32,469 nt of DNA from Sphingosinicella soli (GCF_014199685.1 NZ_JACHNZ010000043.1:1-32469); one strand, 5' to 3'. Counted from the stretch's first letter, positions 8,248 to 15,820 are shown. Numbers and translations: made by a program. The notes: generated by a model not told the origin, from the sequence alone.

Positions 8248-8772
8248 TGCTTGGCACCGGGCGGATAGCGGGACCCCACGCGCTTGGACGGTTGCGATGC
8301 CCACGGCGAGCGCGTGCGATTTCTGTCCAAAGCTTTTCCACAGGCGCCTCCGGCTTGCGCGCACGATGCCGGAAGGGGATGGCGGCGCCATCACCCCCCA
8401 AAGGAGCTATTGCCAGGAGTTCAGTTCGCCGAGGTCGATTTCACTGCAATGCGGCGCAGCGGACCAGGCCGTGCGCTCGTCCGAACCGTTAGCCTGCGGC
8501 TTTAATGTCATGTAGTGGCATTCTCGCCGCGTCCCGAAATCCGGTTGCCCCTGTTCCTTGCCTTCAGGACGTCATCTGCCTCTTCGCTGCAGAACAAACC
8601 CGTCCGCGGGGTTCAGCGCCAGACCGTAACGTCCAGTATAATGCACACAAAGACGCATAACGTTCAGTATATAGGACATTATCGACCACGATTGTGGACA
8701 CCCTCCCCCGGGACCAGGCGCGCGCGGCGGGGGATGTTTTAGATGCGGCGGTGAACCAGAACCGCAAAGTGG
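8248..8772. other. Gene-free interval with a 14-bp direct repeat
   Basis: About 525 bp between the DUF2285 gene and the minus-strand LuxR gene, with no supportable ORF. TAACGTcCAGTATA at 8627-8640 recurs as TAACGTtCAGTATA at 8658-8671, a 31-bp period with 13 of 14 identical. A CCAC-gatt-GTGG inverted repeat follows at about 8686-8697. The AT-rich patch resembles a regulatory or end region; a perfect TATAAT occurs at 8637-8642 without an evident -35. Confidence 0.45.
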
Positions 8773-9606
8773 CTACGCCCAGGAAATGCAGTCGCGCATC
8801 TCTATAAGGCCCGCGTTCATTGCGGCGAGCGCAAGCTGCGTCCGGCGCGTGACCCCGAAACGCTGCCGCGCCGTCTTCAGATAACGTGTCACGGTTTCCT
8901 CGCTGAGACCAAGAATCCGTGCGATTTCCCAGTCGGTCTTGCCCTGCGCCATCAGCACCACACATTCATGCTCGCGCGGACTCAAATGCGGACGACGGGA
9001 CCGGGTGCCAAGAATTGTGGATGCGGCAAGAAACGCCCGCTGCGCGACGATATCTGCGGCAAGGAGGGTATGCGCTGCAATGCGGTGCCTCGGCGCCACG
9101 GCGAAGGAACAGCTCGCTGCACGCCCACCGGGCGCGTGCAGCGGCACCGTGTAGCCAGTGCCGAGTCCGGCGCGGCGGGCAGCCGCAAGATGCGCGCGCT
9201 CCCTATCCGTCAAACGCATGAGCGCAGGCAGTTCGCTCCACCGGAACCCTGCAACGTGGCGACTGGCCGCGTGCCAGGCGGGATCGTGGCGCCAGCCACC
9301 GAGCATGAATGCGTCGGCCCAGCCGGGTGGATAATTGTGGAGAAGAAGAAGATCGGGGGGCGGCCTTGCGAGGTTCGCATGTTCGGCGATCGCGAAAAAG
9401 GAAAACCCGAGATCGCTGGCCGCCGCGCCAAGCAGCGCAGCAAGCGCCGGCAGCGTCCCGGCGCGTGCCACGCTTGCCGCAAACGTGCCAGCGACATCCA
9501 GAGCTAAGTCCGGCGCGCCCACCCTTCGATGAAGATCAGGTAGCGCCAACGACGTTGCGCTTTCGTCAACACGGCCCCTGCGCCCCTCTGGAAGCACCGC
9601 AATCAC
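8773..9606 (-). CDS. LuxR-family quorum-sensing regulator (minus-strand copy)
   Basis: A protein of up to 277 residues with an N-terminal autoinducer-binding domain (FFAIAEHANL, then HNYPPGWADAFMLGGWRHDPAWH, matching the W-x-x-x-Y/F and D-P pattern of LuxR proteins) and a C-terminal GerE HTH (LSPREHECVVLMAQGKTDWEIARILGLSEETVTRYLKTAR region). It should bind an N-acyl-homoserine lactone or act as an orphan receptor. It is divergent from a second LuxR gene and convergent with nothing. The GTG at 9606 lies only about 12 nt after the inferred transcription start, so a start further inside is possible. The next domain-level similarity begins around residue 40. Confidence 0.8.
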   Translation of the reverse strand: MIAVLPEGRRGRVDESATSLALPDLHRRVGAPDLALDVAGTFAASVARAGTLPALAALLGAAASDLGFSFFAIAEHANLARPPPDLLLLHNYPPGWADAFMLGGWRHDPAWHAASRHVAGFRWSELPALMRLTDRERAHLAAARRAGLGTGYTVPLHAPGGRAASCSFAVAPRHRIAAHTLLAADIVAQRAFLAASTILGTRSRRPHLSPREHECVVLMAQGKTDWEIARILGLSEETVTRYLKTARQRFGVTRRTQLALAAMNAGLIEMRDCISWA

Positions 9607-9616
9607 CTTCCCAAAA

Positions 9617-9653
9617 ATAAAGAGAATATACTTGCTTTATCTGATCATGTGAA
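9617..9653 (-). promoter_or_regulatory. Promoter of the minus-strand luxR with overlapping inverted repeat
   Basis: On the minus strand TTCACA (9648-9653), a 17-nt spacer and TATATT (9625-9630) make a near-consensus sigma-70 promoter, with five of six bases right in each box. An inverted repeat ATAAAG (9617-9622) / CTTTAT (9635-9640) straddles the -10, and a TGATCA palindrome lies in the spacer. This arrangement suits repression or autoregulation by one of the flanking LuxR proteins. Confidence 0.5.
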
Positions 9654-9838
9654 TTTACTCTCGGCATTCCTGACCGGACGGGCGAGGTCGCGGACATTAC
9701 TTGTCCAACCGCACCCGGGCAGAGCGGTGATCATACGGGTTCGGCAAGTGTGCTTGAGGCGTGCTGCCGGCGTGTGAGAAGGCGGCCGGGAGTTCTGGCA
9801 TCGATGAGAATGCCGGGTCGCCGGGCCGGTCATGGGCC

Positions 9839-10591
9839 ATGTCTCTGCTTGCAGCCTCCGCGTTCGCGCGCAGGATTTCCACTGTGAAGACGCACGGTGC
9901 ACTTCGTGACGCCCTCGCGGATACCTGCGACCGCATGGGCATCCGCTATTTCGCGCTTTCGCATCATGTCGATTTTTGTGCGTCGCCTCGCGCGGTACGC
10001 ATTCATAATTATCCGCCCGGGTGGCAGGACTGGTACGATGCAAACCGGCTCGGACTTTCCGATCCGATCCACCGCGCAAGCCACCGGACGGCGCAGGGTT
10101 TTCTGTGGCGCGATGTCCCGCAGCTCATTCCGCTGACCCGGACCGATCGCGACGTGCTGGCCCGCGGGCGAGAGATCGGGCTTGGCGAAGGCGTCACGAT
10201 TCCCGCCCACGTGCCGGGAGAAGCGCTGGGATCATGCACCTTCGTTTCGGTCGCGGATGAAGCGCTGCCCGACGAAGTGCTGCCATGGGCCCAGATGATC
10301 GGGCTGTTTGCCTTCGAGGGCGCCCGCCGTCTTTTCCGCCAGCGCCGCCGTACTCCCGGCGTGCGGGTCAGCGACCGTCAGCGCGAATGCATAGCGCTTG
10401 CCGGCCGCGGCCTGCGCAATCATGAGATCGCGCGCGAGCTCGGGATTGGTGAGCAGACGGTGCTCGAACATATGCGTGAGGCACGGGCACGGCTTGGCGT
10501 GCATTCCCGAACTGAACTCGTCGTTCGGCTGATTGCCGATGGCGCGCTCTGCATTGACGATGTCCTGAAACCTGAGCGGATGGCCCTGTAA
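9839..10591 (+). CDS. LuxR-family quorum-sensing regulator (plus-strand copy)
   Basis: A 250-residue protein from ATG 9839. The autoinducer-binding domain contains YFALSHHVDF, then HNYPPGWQDWYDANRLGLSDPIH, which carries the conserved Trp, Tyr, Asp and Pro of the LuxR ligand pocket, and FLWRDVPQ. The GerE HTH follows (VSDRQRECIALAGRGLRNHEIARELGIGEQTVLEHMREAR region). It lies 409 bp upstream of luxI in the same direction, the usual pairing for a cognate receptor. The frame is open from 9761, but the start of domain similarity favours ATG 9839. It and the minus-strand LuxR share the pattern H-N-Y-P-P-G-W, suggesting an old duplication. Confidence 0.8.
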   Translation: MSLLAASAFARRISTVKTHGALRDALADTCDRMGIRYFALSHHVDFCASPRAVRIHNYPPGWQDWYDANRLGLSDPIHRASHRTAQGFLWRDVPQLIPLTRTDRDVLARGREIGLGEGVTIPAHVPGEALGSCTFVSVADEALPDEVLPWAQMIGLFAFEGARRLFRQRRRTPGVRVSDRQRECIALAGRGLRNHEIARELGIGEQTVLEHMREARARLGVHSRTELVVRLIADGALCIDDVLKPERMAL

Positions 10592-11000
10592 GGATGACCG
10601 CGCACCGGATGGTTCTCGTGTTTCGGGGATATGCGCGCCGAAATTGCAAATAACGCAATGTCCCGAAAGCATTGCTGCGAGGCGTAAATGCCCGCGGATC
10701 GGATCTGACGGCCCGTCGGCATGGCAGAATGATCCGTTTACGTATCATTCCCGAATATAATGATCTGCAAACGTATCTTTATTGCGGCAGGCCTGCTCTG
10801 ACGGGCAACGTGCTAGTCCTGGTGCAGTAAAGGCTCCCGATCCGAATACGCCAGCCTGTCCAACGCCCGCCCGCAGAGAGCCTGCCTGCTCTCGCCACTC
10901 CATCTGACCAGAGAATCGCCTCCCTGTTTCCAGGGATGCACGGCGCTGCAGCCCTCTGCTCAACTGGTCCGCATCCGAAGTGAAGAAGGGAGTGGGGGCG
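10592..11000. other. luxR-luxI intergenic region
   Basis: No ORF is supported in these 409 bp. The central AT-rich part holds the palindrome and repeat described separately (10730-10780). The remainder up to the luxI ribosome-binding site is GC-rich leader without an obvious structure. Confidence 0.5.
10730..10780. promoter_or_regulatory. Candidate operator (possible lux-box-like site) upstream of luxI
   Basis: TGATCCGTTTACGTATCA (10730-10747) is an imperfect 18-bp palindrome, with seven of nine positions matching between half-sites. A degenerate copy starts at 10761 (TGATCTGCAAACGTATC), 31 bp downstream, with 15 of 20 positions shared, placing both on the same helix face. Size and position fit LuxR-family binding, but the sequence differs from the classical lux box, so assignment to LuxR is inference. 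Confidence 0.4.
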
Positions 11001-11612
11001 ATGCTGCATGTGATCGACAACAACAGCGGTGCGAGCGGCGATGTTCTGCGCGCGATGTTCGAGGCACGGAAACAGGTCTTCGTCGATTTGCTCAAATGGG
11101 ACGTACCCGTGATCGGCGGCACGTTCGAGATTGACGAGTTCGACGACGGCCATGCCGCCTATCTGGTCCTGACCGACGCATCGGGGGCGCACCTCGCTTC
11201 GGCACGTCTCCTGAAAACCGTTCGCCCACATATTCTCGGCACATTATTCCCCGCGCTCTGCGAAAGCGCCGTACCGCGAGCCCACGATACACGCGAGATC
11301 ACACGCTTCTGTCTCGACCGCCGTCTCAAGGCGCATGCGCGGCGCAGCGCCCGCGACCGGCTTGTCAGCGGACTTGCCGCATATGCGCTGGGCGAGGGCG
11401 TGCGGCGATACACAGCGGTCGCCGAACAGGCATGGCTGAAGCAAATCGAGGCGTTCGGCTGGACCTGCCGCGCGCTGGGATCGGTGCAGCGGCACGCCGG
11501 CGCCGATATCGCTGCGCTCCTTATCGACATCGACGCTGAAACACCCGCCCGTCTCGCCGCAACGGGGATCTGGAACGCCCCCGACCACCCTCCCCTCGAG
11601 CGCGCCGCCTGA
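11001..11612 (+). CDS. luxI: Acyl-homoserine-lactone synthase (LuxI family)
   Basis: A 203-residue autoinducer synthase. The LuxI signature residues are visible: ARKQVFVDLLKWD (Arg, Phe, Trp), EIDEFDD (acidic pair), HLASARLLKT (Ser-x-Arg), and DTREITRFCLD with the conserved Glu and Arg. The enzyme makes an N-acyl-L-homoserine lactone from S-adenosylmethionine and an acyl carrier or CoA thioester; acyl length cannot be predicted. ATG 11001 follows an AAGGGAG ribosome-binding site; a GTG at 10980 upstream is less likely because it would place that site inside the gene. The oxygenase gene follows after 30 nt, so the two are probably co-transcribed. Confidence 0.85.
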   Translation: MLHVIDNNSGASGDVLRAMFEARKQVFVDLLKWDVPVIGGTFEIDEFDDGHAAYLVLTDASGAHLASARLLKTVRPHILGTLFPALCESAVPRAHDTREITRFCLDRRLKAHARRSARDRLVSGLAAYALGEGVRRYTAVAEQAWLKQIEAFGWTCRALGSVQRHAGADIAALLIDIDAETPARLAATGIWNAPDHPPLERAA

Positions 11613-11642
11613 GCCCTCCCCCTTTTCAACCGGAGATCTGCC

Positions 11643-12557
11643 ATGCCCGCACCTGCTCTTGCCCTGCAAGGCGCCGACGACTGGACCGGCCGATTGTCCT
11701 CGCAAGGTTATTGCATCATCCCGGGATTGCTTCCGCAGGACGAAATCACGGCGCTCAATGCCGCGCTTGATCCGGATTTTGCGCAAACGCCGTTCTCGAT
11801 CGGCGGCTTCTTCGGTGCGCGCACCAAACGCTTTGGCCGGCTTCTTGTGCGGGCGCCTGCGGCAAGGCGCCTTGCAGAACATCCCACCGTGCTCGGCGTG
11901 GTTCAGAATATTCTCGGACCCTGGTGCGATCACATCCAGCTCAATCTCATGCAGGCGATCGAGATTCATCCTGGCGAACCCGCGCAGATGCCGCACCGCG
12001 ATCAGGATATGTATCCGTGCGAGAAGGGCCGCATCGAATATCTCGTCAACGTCATGTGGCCGCTGGGGATCTTTTCCGAGGACAATGGCGCGACACGGAT
12101 CTGGCCGGGCACCCACGGCGCGGCTGCAACCGCCGAACTGCCCAGCGGCGCCGGCATTGCCGCGTGCTGCAGACCCGGCGACGCGATCCTGTTTTTAGGA
12201 TCGGTTCTGCATGGCGGCGGCGCCAACCGGACGGCAACGCCGCGGCGCGGCATCGTCGTGGGCTATTCGCTCGGCTGGCTCAAGCCTTACGAGAACCCAT
12301 GGCTTGCCTATCCACCGGAGATCGCGCGGCAGTTCCCGGAAAGCCTGCAGGCGCTCATCGGCTATCGCCAGCATCGCCCCAACCTCAATAATTATGAGGG
12401 CCAATGCCCGTCGGTGCTGCTGCGCGGCGGCGCGCCCGGGCCGCTTGCCGCGGTGGATGCGCTGACGCCGGAGCAGGCGGAGATTATCACCGCTTATGTG
12501 CGCCACGCGGCCGCCCGGAATGCGACAGCACAGGCGGCCAGCGACAGCGCGGTATGA
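11643..12557 (+). CDS. Phytanoyl-CoA dioxygenase (PhyH) family Fe(II)/2-oxoglutarate oxygenase
   Basis: A 304-residue protein with the PhyH fold signature. The iron ligands are H118-x-D120 in MPHRDQDMYP and the distal H190 in SVLHGGGAN. The likely 2-oxoglutarate Arg is R201 or R202 in TPRRGIVVGYS. The stretch EDNGATRIWPGTH is the typical PhyH core. These enzymes hydroxylate or otherwise oxidise diverse substrates, including amino-acid and peptide metabolites. Its place between luxI and a GntR gene, 0.7 kb upstream of a lasso precursor, makes peptide tailoring or modification of a signal molecule conceivable, but nothing in the sequence names the substrate. Its stop codon overlaps the GntR start by 4 nt (ATGA). 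Confidence 0.8.
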   Translation: MPAPALALQGADDWTGRLSSQGYCIIPGLLPQDEITALNAALDPDFAQTPFSIGGFFGARTKRFGRLLVRAPAARRLAEHPTVLGVVQNILGPWCDHIQLNLMQAIEIHPGEPAQMPHRDQDMYPCEKGRIEYLVNVMWPLGIFSEDNGATRIWPGTHGAAATAELPSGAGIAACCRPGDAILFLGSVLHGGGANRTATPRRGIVVGYSLGWLKPYENPWLAYPPEIARQFPESLQALIGYRQHRPNLNNYEGQCPSVLLRGGAPGPLAAVDALTPEQAEIITAYVRHAAARNATAQAASDSAV

Positions 12558-13165
12558 GCCCCGGCCTGACGATGGAGCGCGTTTACGACGCGCTCAAGAC
12601 ACACCTCATGTCGGGCGCGCTGCTCCCGCGCCAGCGCCTCGATCCCGCGCGCCTTGCCGTCGAACTCAACACGAGCACGACGCCGGTGCGCGATGCGCTG
12701 CACCGGCTGATGGGCGAGCGTCTTGTCGAGGGCTGGCCGCACGAGGGCTTTCATGTGCCCGCCGTATCGGAATCCCGGCTCCGCGATCTCTATACGTGGA
12801 ACCAGACCCTGTTGGCGACCTGCCTGAAACTACGCGCAGCGTCGAATGCTGCCCTGCCCGAGCAGGCGCCCGGCCCGGCCGCTCCCGATATCCCTCACGC
12901 CGTCGCGCAGCTGTTCGCGGAGCTGGCGCATCGCGCCGGTAATGAGGAATGGCACGCCGCGATCATCAACACCAGCGACCGGCTGCATGCAGTCCGCCAC
13001 GCCGAGGCGCATGTCTTCGATGATCTCGAACCGGAATTCCAGGCGCTTTCCGCTGCCAGCCGAAATTTGCAAGGCGCGCCGTTGCATCAGGCGATTGCGC
13101 GCTATCACCGGCGACGTATCCGCGCTGTGGCTGCGATTTGCAGCGCATGCGGACAGGCGCGCTGA
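12554..13165 (+). CDS. GntR-family (FadR/FCD-like) transcriptional regulator
   Basis: A 203-residue protein with an N-terminal GntR winged helix: MERVYDALKTHLMSGALLPRQRL, then LAVELNTSTTPVRDALHRLMGERLVEG and GFHVPAVSESRLRDLY, which is the canonical pattern. The C-terminal part is helical, but it is shorter than a usual FCD domain, and I see no clear metal-binding His set. The start overlaps the stop of the oxygenase gene (ATGA), so it is translated from the luxI-oxygenase transcript. The gene ends 100 bp before the lasso precursor, making that precursor promoter its most obvious target. Effector unknown. Confidence 0.8.
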   Translation: MSPGLTMERVYDALKTHLMSGALLPRQRLDPARLAVELNTSTTPVRDALHRLMGERLVEGWPHEGFHVPAVSESRLRDLYTWNQTLLATCLKLRAASNAALPEQAPGPAAPDIPHAVAQLFAELAHRAGNEEWHAAIINTSDRLHAVRHAEAHVFDDLEPEFQALSAASRNLQGAPLHQAIARYHRRRIRAVAAICSACGQAR

Positions 13166-13265
13166 TATTCGTTCTGCACGCGCCGTATAAAATTTCGATA
13201 CCGTCAGGGCGCACTATTCTCGGATCCTGTCGCTGAACTGCGACGAAACCAGAAGGAGAGCATAC
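13166..13265 (+). promoter_or_regulatory. Leader and ribosome-binding site of the lasso precursor gene
   Basis: The 100 bp before the precursor include an AT-rich patch with TATAAA near 13186, a small hairpin with arms GTCGC (13229-13233) and GCGAC (13240-13244), and a strong AAGGAG at 13253-13258, 7 nt from the start codon. No convincing -35 box pairs with the AT-rich patch, so a sigma-70 promoter is not assigned. A FecI-type promoter is possible. Confidence 0.4.
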
Positions 13266-13391
13266 ATGAAACGCACACAGAAGACGGATGTCCGTACGCT
13301 CGGCAAGGCGAGCGTCGAGACGAAGGGTCCGGTGGGATTCAACGGCGACGCGCAGATCGCCCAGGATCCGGTTGGTCTCAGCCGCGACTGA
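13266..13391 (+). CDS. lasA: Lasso peptide precursor (A)
   Basis: A 41-codon gene with a strong ribosome-binding site, directly upstream of B and C. The 20-residue leader MKRTQKTDVRTLGKASVETK ends in the LGKASxET(K/R)-G motif of proteobacterial lasso leaders, with the conserved Thr at position -2. The predicted core starts at Gly21: GPVGFNGD forms the ring (Gly1 amine to Asp8 side chain, 8 residues), and AQIAQDPVGLSRD is the 13-residue loop and tail. The ring pattern GPxGxxGD and the tail ending GLSxD resemble, from memory, sphingonodin-type peptides, but the sequence is not one I recognise. No bulky plug residue other than Gln, Leu and Arg is obvious in the tail, so the threaded fold would rest on Gln, Leu or Arg. 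Confidence 0.9.
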   Translation: MKRTQKTDVRTLGKASVETKGPVGFNGDAQIAQDPVGLSRD

Positions 13392-13402
13392 CAGCAGGGT
13401 GA

Positions 13403-13430
13403 GGACGCGCGGCCTTGCGGCCGTGCGTCC
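13403..13430 (+). promoter_or_regulatory. Strong hairpin between precursor A and protease B genes
   Basis: Arms GGACGCGCGGCC (13403-13414) and GGCCGTGCGTCC (13419-13430) pair over 12 bp with one G-U, closing a TTGC loop. No U-tract follows, so it is more likely an mRNA-stabilising or attenuating structure that raises precursor over enzyme yield than a full terminator. Confidence 0.65.
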
Positions 13431-13457
13431 AGCCTTCAGCGGGTGGACAATCGCGCA

Positions 13458-14114
13458 ATGGCCTGGACCCTGCCTGACAGCGTCAGCTTCTGCGAGGTGC
13501 ACGGCCGACTCGTCTTTCTCGACAGCGCCGCCGACCTCTACCTCTGCCTCCCGGAGGCTGAGGAAGCGGTATTCCGCCGCCTGATGGCAGGCGAGACCAT
13601 CTTCGGAACGGCCTCCGATATACCACCCGGGCTCGCGGCTGCGGGTCTGCTTGTCGAGGGCGAGGGCCAGCCGCTGGCCCCCTGCAAATCAGCGGACCTC
13701 CGCGCCAGCATCCTCGACCGGACGCTCGCGTCCCACAACCGTCACATGCCGGGACTTGCCATGGCACTTGCGCGAGCAGCACTTTCTCTTCGTCTCATCG
13801 GACTCGACCGGACCCTGCGAGCCCTGTCACGGTGGCGTGTCGCCGTTCCGCAGCCTGTCGGCACCTGCGCCCATCCTTGCGGTATCGTCGCCGCGTTCGC
13901 GCGGCTGGGCATGCTTGCAACACCGCGCGACCAATGCCTTGTACGCTCGCTCGCGCTCGGGCGCTATCTGCGATGCCGCGGTTTTGCGGTCGATATCGTT
14001 CTCGGCGCGCGCCTGCGTCCATTCAGCGCGCATGCCTGGGTCCAGCTCGGGGACACGGTCCTCAATGATCAGCTCGATACTGCACGTAATTTCACACCGA
14101 TCCGTGTCGTGTGA
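13458..14114 (+). CDS. lasB: Lasso peptide leader peptidase B (fused RRE plus transglutaminase-like protease)
   Basis: A 218-residue B protein. The first 75 residues (SFCEVHGRLVFLDSAADLYLCLP, then EEAVFRRLM) form the PqqD-like leader-recognition element. The C-terminal domain is the transglutaminase-like cysteine protease: DQCLVRSLALGRYLRCRG with catalytic Cys160, SAHAWVQL with His192, and LNDQ with Asp204. It removes the 20-residue leader after Lys20 and hands the core to C with ATP-dependent partnership. ATG 13458 is chosen; a GTG at 13443 gives five extra residues, and neither has a clear ribosome-binding site, consistent with reading through from A. The stop codon TGA overlaps the C start codon (TGATG). 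Confidence 0.9.
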   Translation: MAWTLPDSVSFCEVHGRLVFLDSAADLYLCLPEAEEAVFRRLMAGETIFGTASDIPPGLAAAGLLVEGEGQPLAPCKSADLRASILDRTLASHNRHMPGLAMALARAALSLRLIGLDRTLRALSRWRVAVPQPVGTCAHPCGIVAAFARLGMLATPRDQCLVRSLALGRYLRCRGFAVDIVLGARLRPFSAHAWVQLGDTVLNDQLDTARNFTPIRVV

Positions 14115-15820
14115 TGACGCCGCGCTTCCTTGCCATCATCAGCGTCCCATCGCCTGATGACCGGGTCGCCGCGCACATGAAGGACGCCGGGCTTGCCTGC
14201 ATTCTCGCTTCCGAGCGTCTGCAGGTGTTCGCCAATGGTATCGGGATCTGTCGTCTCGAGAATGACGTCGGCGTCATTCTCGGGGTGCTTCACCCCCACC
14301 CCTTGCGCAGTGCAGGGCCACCTGACACGCGTGCCGTTCTCACCACAAAAGGGCGCTGCCTCACCGAGGTGCATTGGGGACATTACGTCGCCTTCTGGTC
14401 GGATGGCGCACAGGTGCGAGCCTTGCGGGCGCCGTTCGGTGATCAGGACGTTTTCTATACAGCGTACCGCGGCGGACATGTCATGGCCTCCGACGTTGCT
14501 CTTCTCGAAAGCGCGGTGCAGGCGCGATTCGCGTGCGACTGGGCGCGCGTGGGCGTTCATCTCACCGGGCGGGGTCTGCGCGGAGCGGAAACCTGCCTCA
14601 CCGGCGTCCACGAATTGCTCGGCGGCGAATGTCTGGTTGCCGGCCCGGATGGGACCCGCACCGACACGCTCTGGTCGCCATGGGATTTCACGCAGCCCGG
14701 GAGAATGCTCCCCATCGAGGACAATGCGCGCCGGCTTCGCGAGCTTGCCGACACATGCACCGCTGCGCGCGCCGCCCCGTTCAAACATGTCCTCGTCATG
14801 TTGTCTGGCGGGCTTGATTCGTCGATCCTTGCCGCATCAACCGCGAGGAGCGGCACCCGGCTCAGTGCGATGACGTTCACCACGGGCGACCCGAGCGGTG
14901 ATGAGCGCCGCTACGCCGAGGCGGTCGCGGCTCACCTCGGCATCCCGCTCATCGCGGCTGAACTCGATCCCGGTACAGTCGATATTACGCGGTCCGCCGC
15001 CGCGCATTTGCCGCGCCCTGTTGCGCGCGCGTTCGCGCAGGCCATCCGCGCGTGCAAGCGCCGGGTCGCAAGCGAGATCGGTGCGGATGTCGTCCTCGAC
15101 GGGGGCGGCGGCGACAATCTGTTCTGTTCGCTGCAATCCGCAGCGCCGCTTGCCGACCGGTTGCGCACCCGCGGCGTTGGCCCCTCGGCATGGCGCACCG
15201 CACTTGATATCGCAGCACTGGCGCAGAGCAATGTCGTAACCGTTGCTGCGCATGGTATCGCACGCGCCTGGCTTCGACCGCCAGACTACCGGTGGCAGAT
15301 GGATACGCGGTTCCTGTCGGACGATATCGCTTCCACCGCAACGGCTGCATCGCATCGCTGGCTGGCTGCGCCGCCCGATATATTGCCGGGACGCGCCGCC
15401 CACGTGGCGCTGATGATTGCGGTCGAGAATCTTCTGGAAACATGGCCAGGTCCGCTGGCCGAAATGGCGCCGCTCGTCGCGCAGCCGCTTGTCGAGCATT
15501 GTCTTGGAATTCCGAGCTGGCAGTGGATTCATGCCGGTCATAACCGCCGGGCGGCCCGGCTGGCCTTTGCAGACAGACTTCCCGAGGCCATTCTGGCACG
15601 CCGCTCGAAAGGCACACCCGATAGCTTTTCTGCTGCGCTCTACGAAACACGTCGCCCGGAGATTTCCGAATTTCTGATGGACGGTGTGCTGGCACGGCAG
15701 GGAATCGTTGACCGGGAAGCGCTCGGCCGTGTGCTTGCCGATCCGTCCCCGGTGAAAGGTCATGATCATTTGCGCATTCTGTCAATCGTAGACGTCGAGG
15801 CCTGGGCACGCAGCTTTTGA
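14114..15820 (+). CDS. lasC: Lasso peptide macrolactam cyclase C (asparagine-synthetase-like)
   Basis: A 568-residue homologue of asparagine synthetase B. The N-terminal half is the glutaminase-like domain, here without a catalytic Cys after Met1, as is usual for lasso cyclases. The synthetase half carries the PP-loop SGGLDSS (residues 231-237), then FTTGDPSGDERRYAEAVA and VVLDGGGGDNLFCS, the ATP-binding region. It adenylates the side chain of Asp8 of the core so that Gly1 attacks and the ring closes around the folded tail. The start overlaps the B stop by one base, so B and C are coupled. A strong terminator lies 270 bp downstream. Confidence 0.92.
   Translation: MTPRFLAIISVPSPDDRVAAHMKDAGLACILASERLQVFANGIGICRLENDVGVILGVLHPHPLRSAGPPDTRAVLTTKGRCLTEVHWGHYVAFWSDGAQVRALRAPFGDQDVFYTAYRGGHVMASDVALLESAVQARFACDWARVGVHLTGRGLRGAETCLTGVHELLGGECLVAGPDGTRTDTLWSPWDFTQPGRMLPIEDNARRLRELADTCTAARAAPFKHVLVMLSGGLDSSILAASTARSGTRLSAMTFTTGDPSGDERRYAEAVAAHLGIPLIAAELDPGTVDITRSAAAHLPRPVARAFAQAIRACKRRVASEIGADVVLDGGGGDNLFCSLQSAAPLADRLRTRGVGPSAWRTALDIAALAQSNVVTVAAHGIARAWLRPPDYRWQMDTRFLSDDIASTATAASHRWLAAPPDILPGRAAHVALMIAVENLLETWPGPLAEMAPLVAQPLVEHCLGIPSWQWIHAGHNRRAARLAFADRLPEAILARRSKGTPDSFSAALYETRRPEISEFLMDGVLARQGIVDREALGRVLADPSPVKGHDHLRILSIVDVEAWARSF

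Noticed and set aside
8686-8742. Terminator for the minus-strand luxR in the C/G runs at about 8701-8735
   Set aside because: The possible stem needs a loop of more than 14 nt and pairs poorly, so it was not called.
13166-13265. A sigma-70 promoter for lasA using TATAAA near 13186
   Set aside because: No acceptable -35 box at 16-18 bp spacing; a FecI-type or read-through promoter is equally possible.
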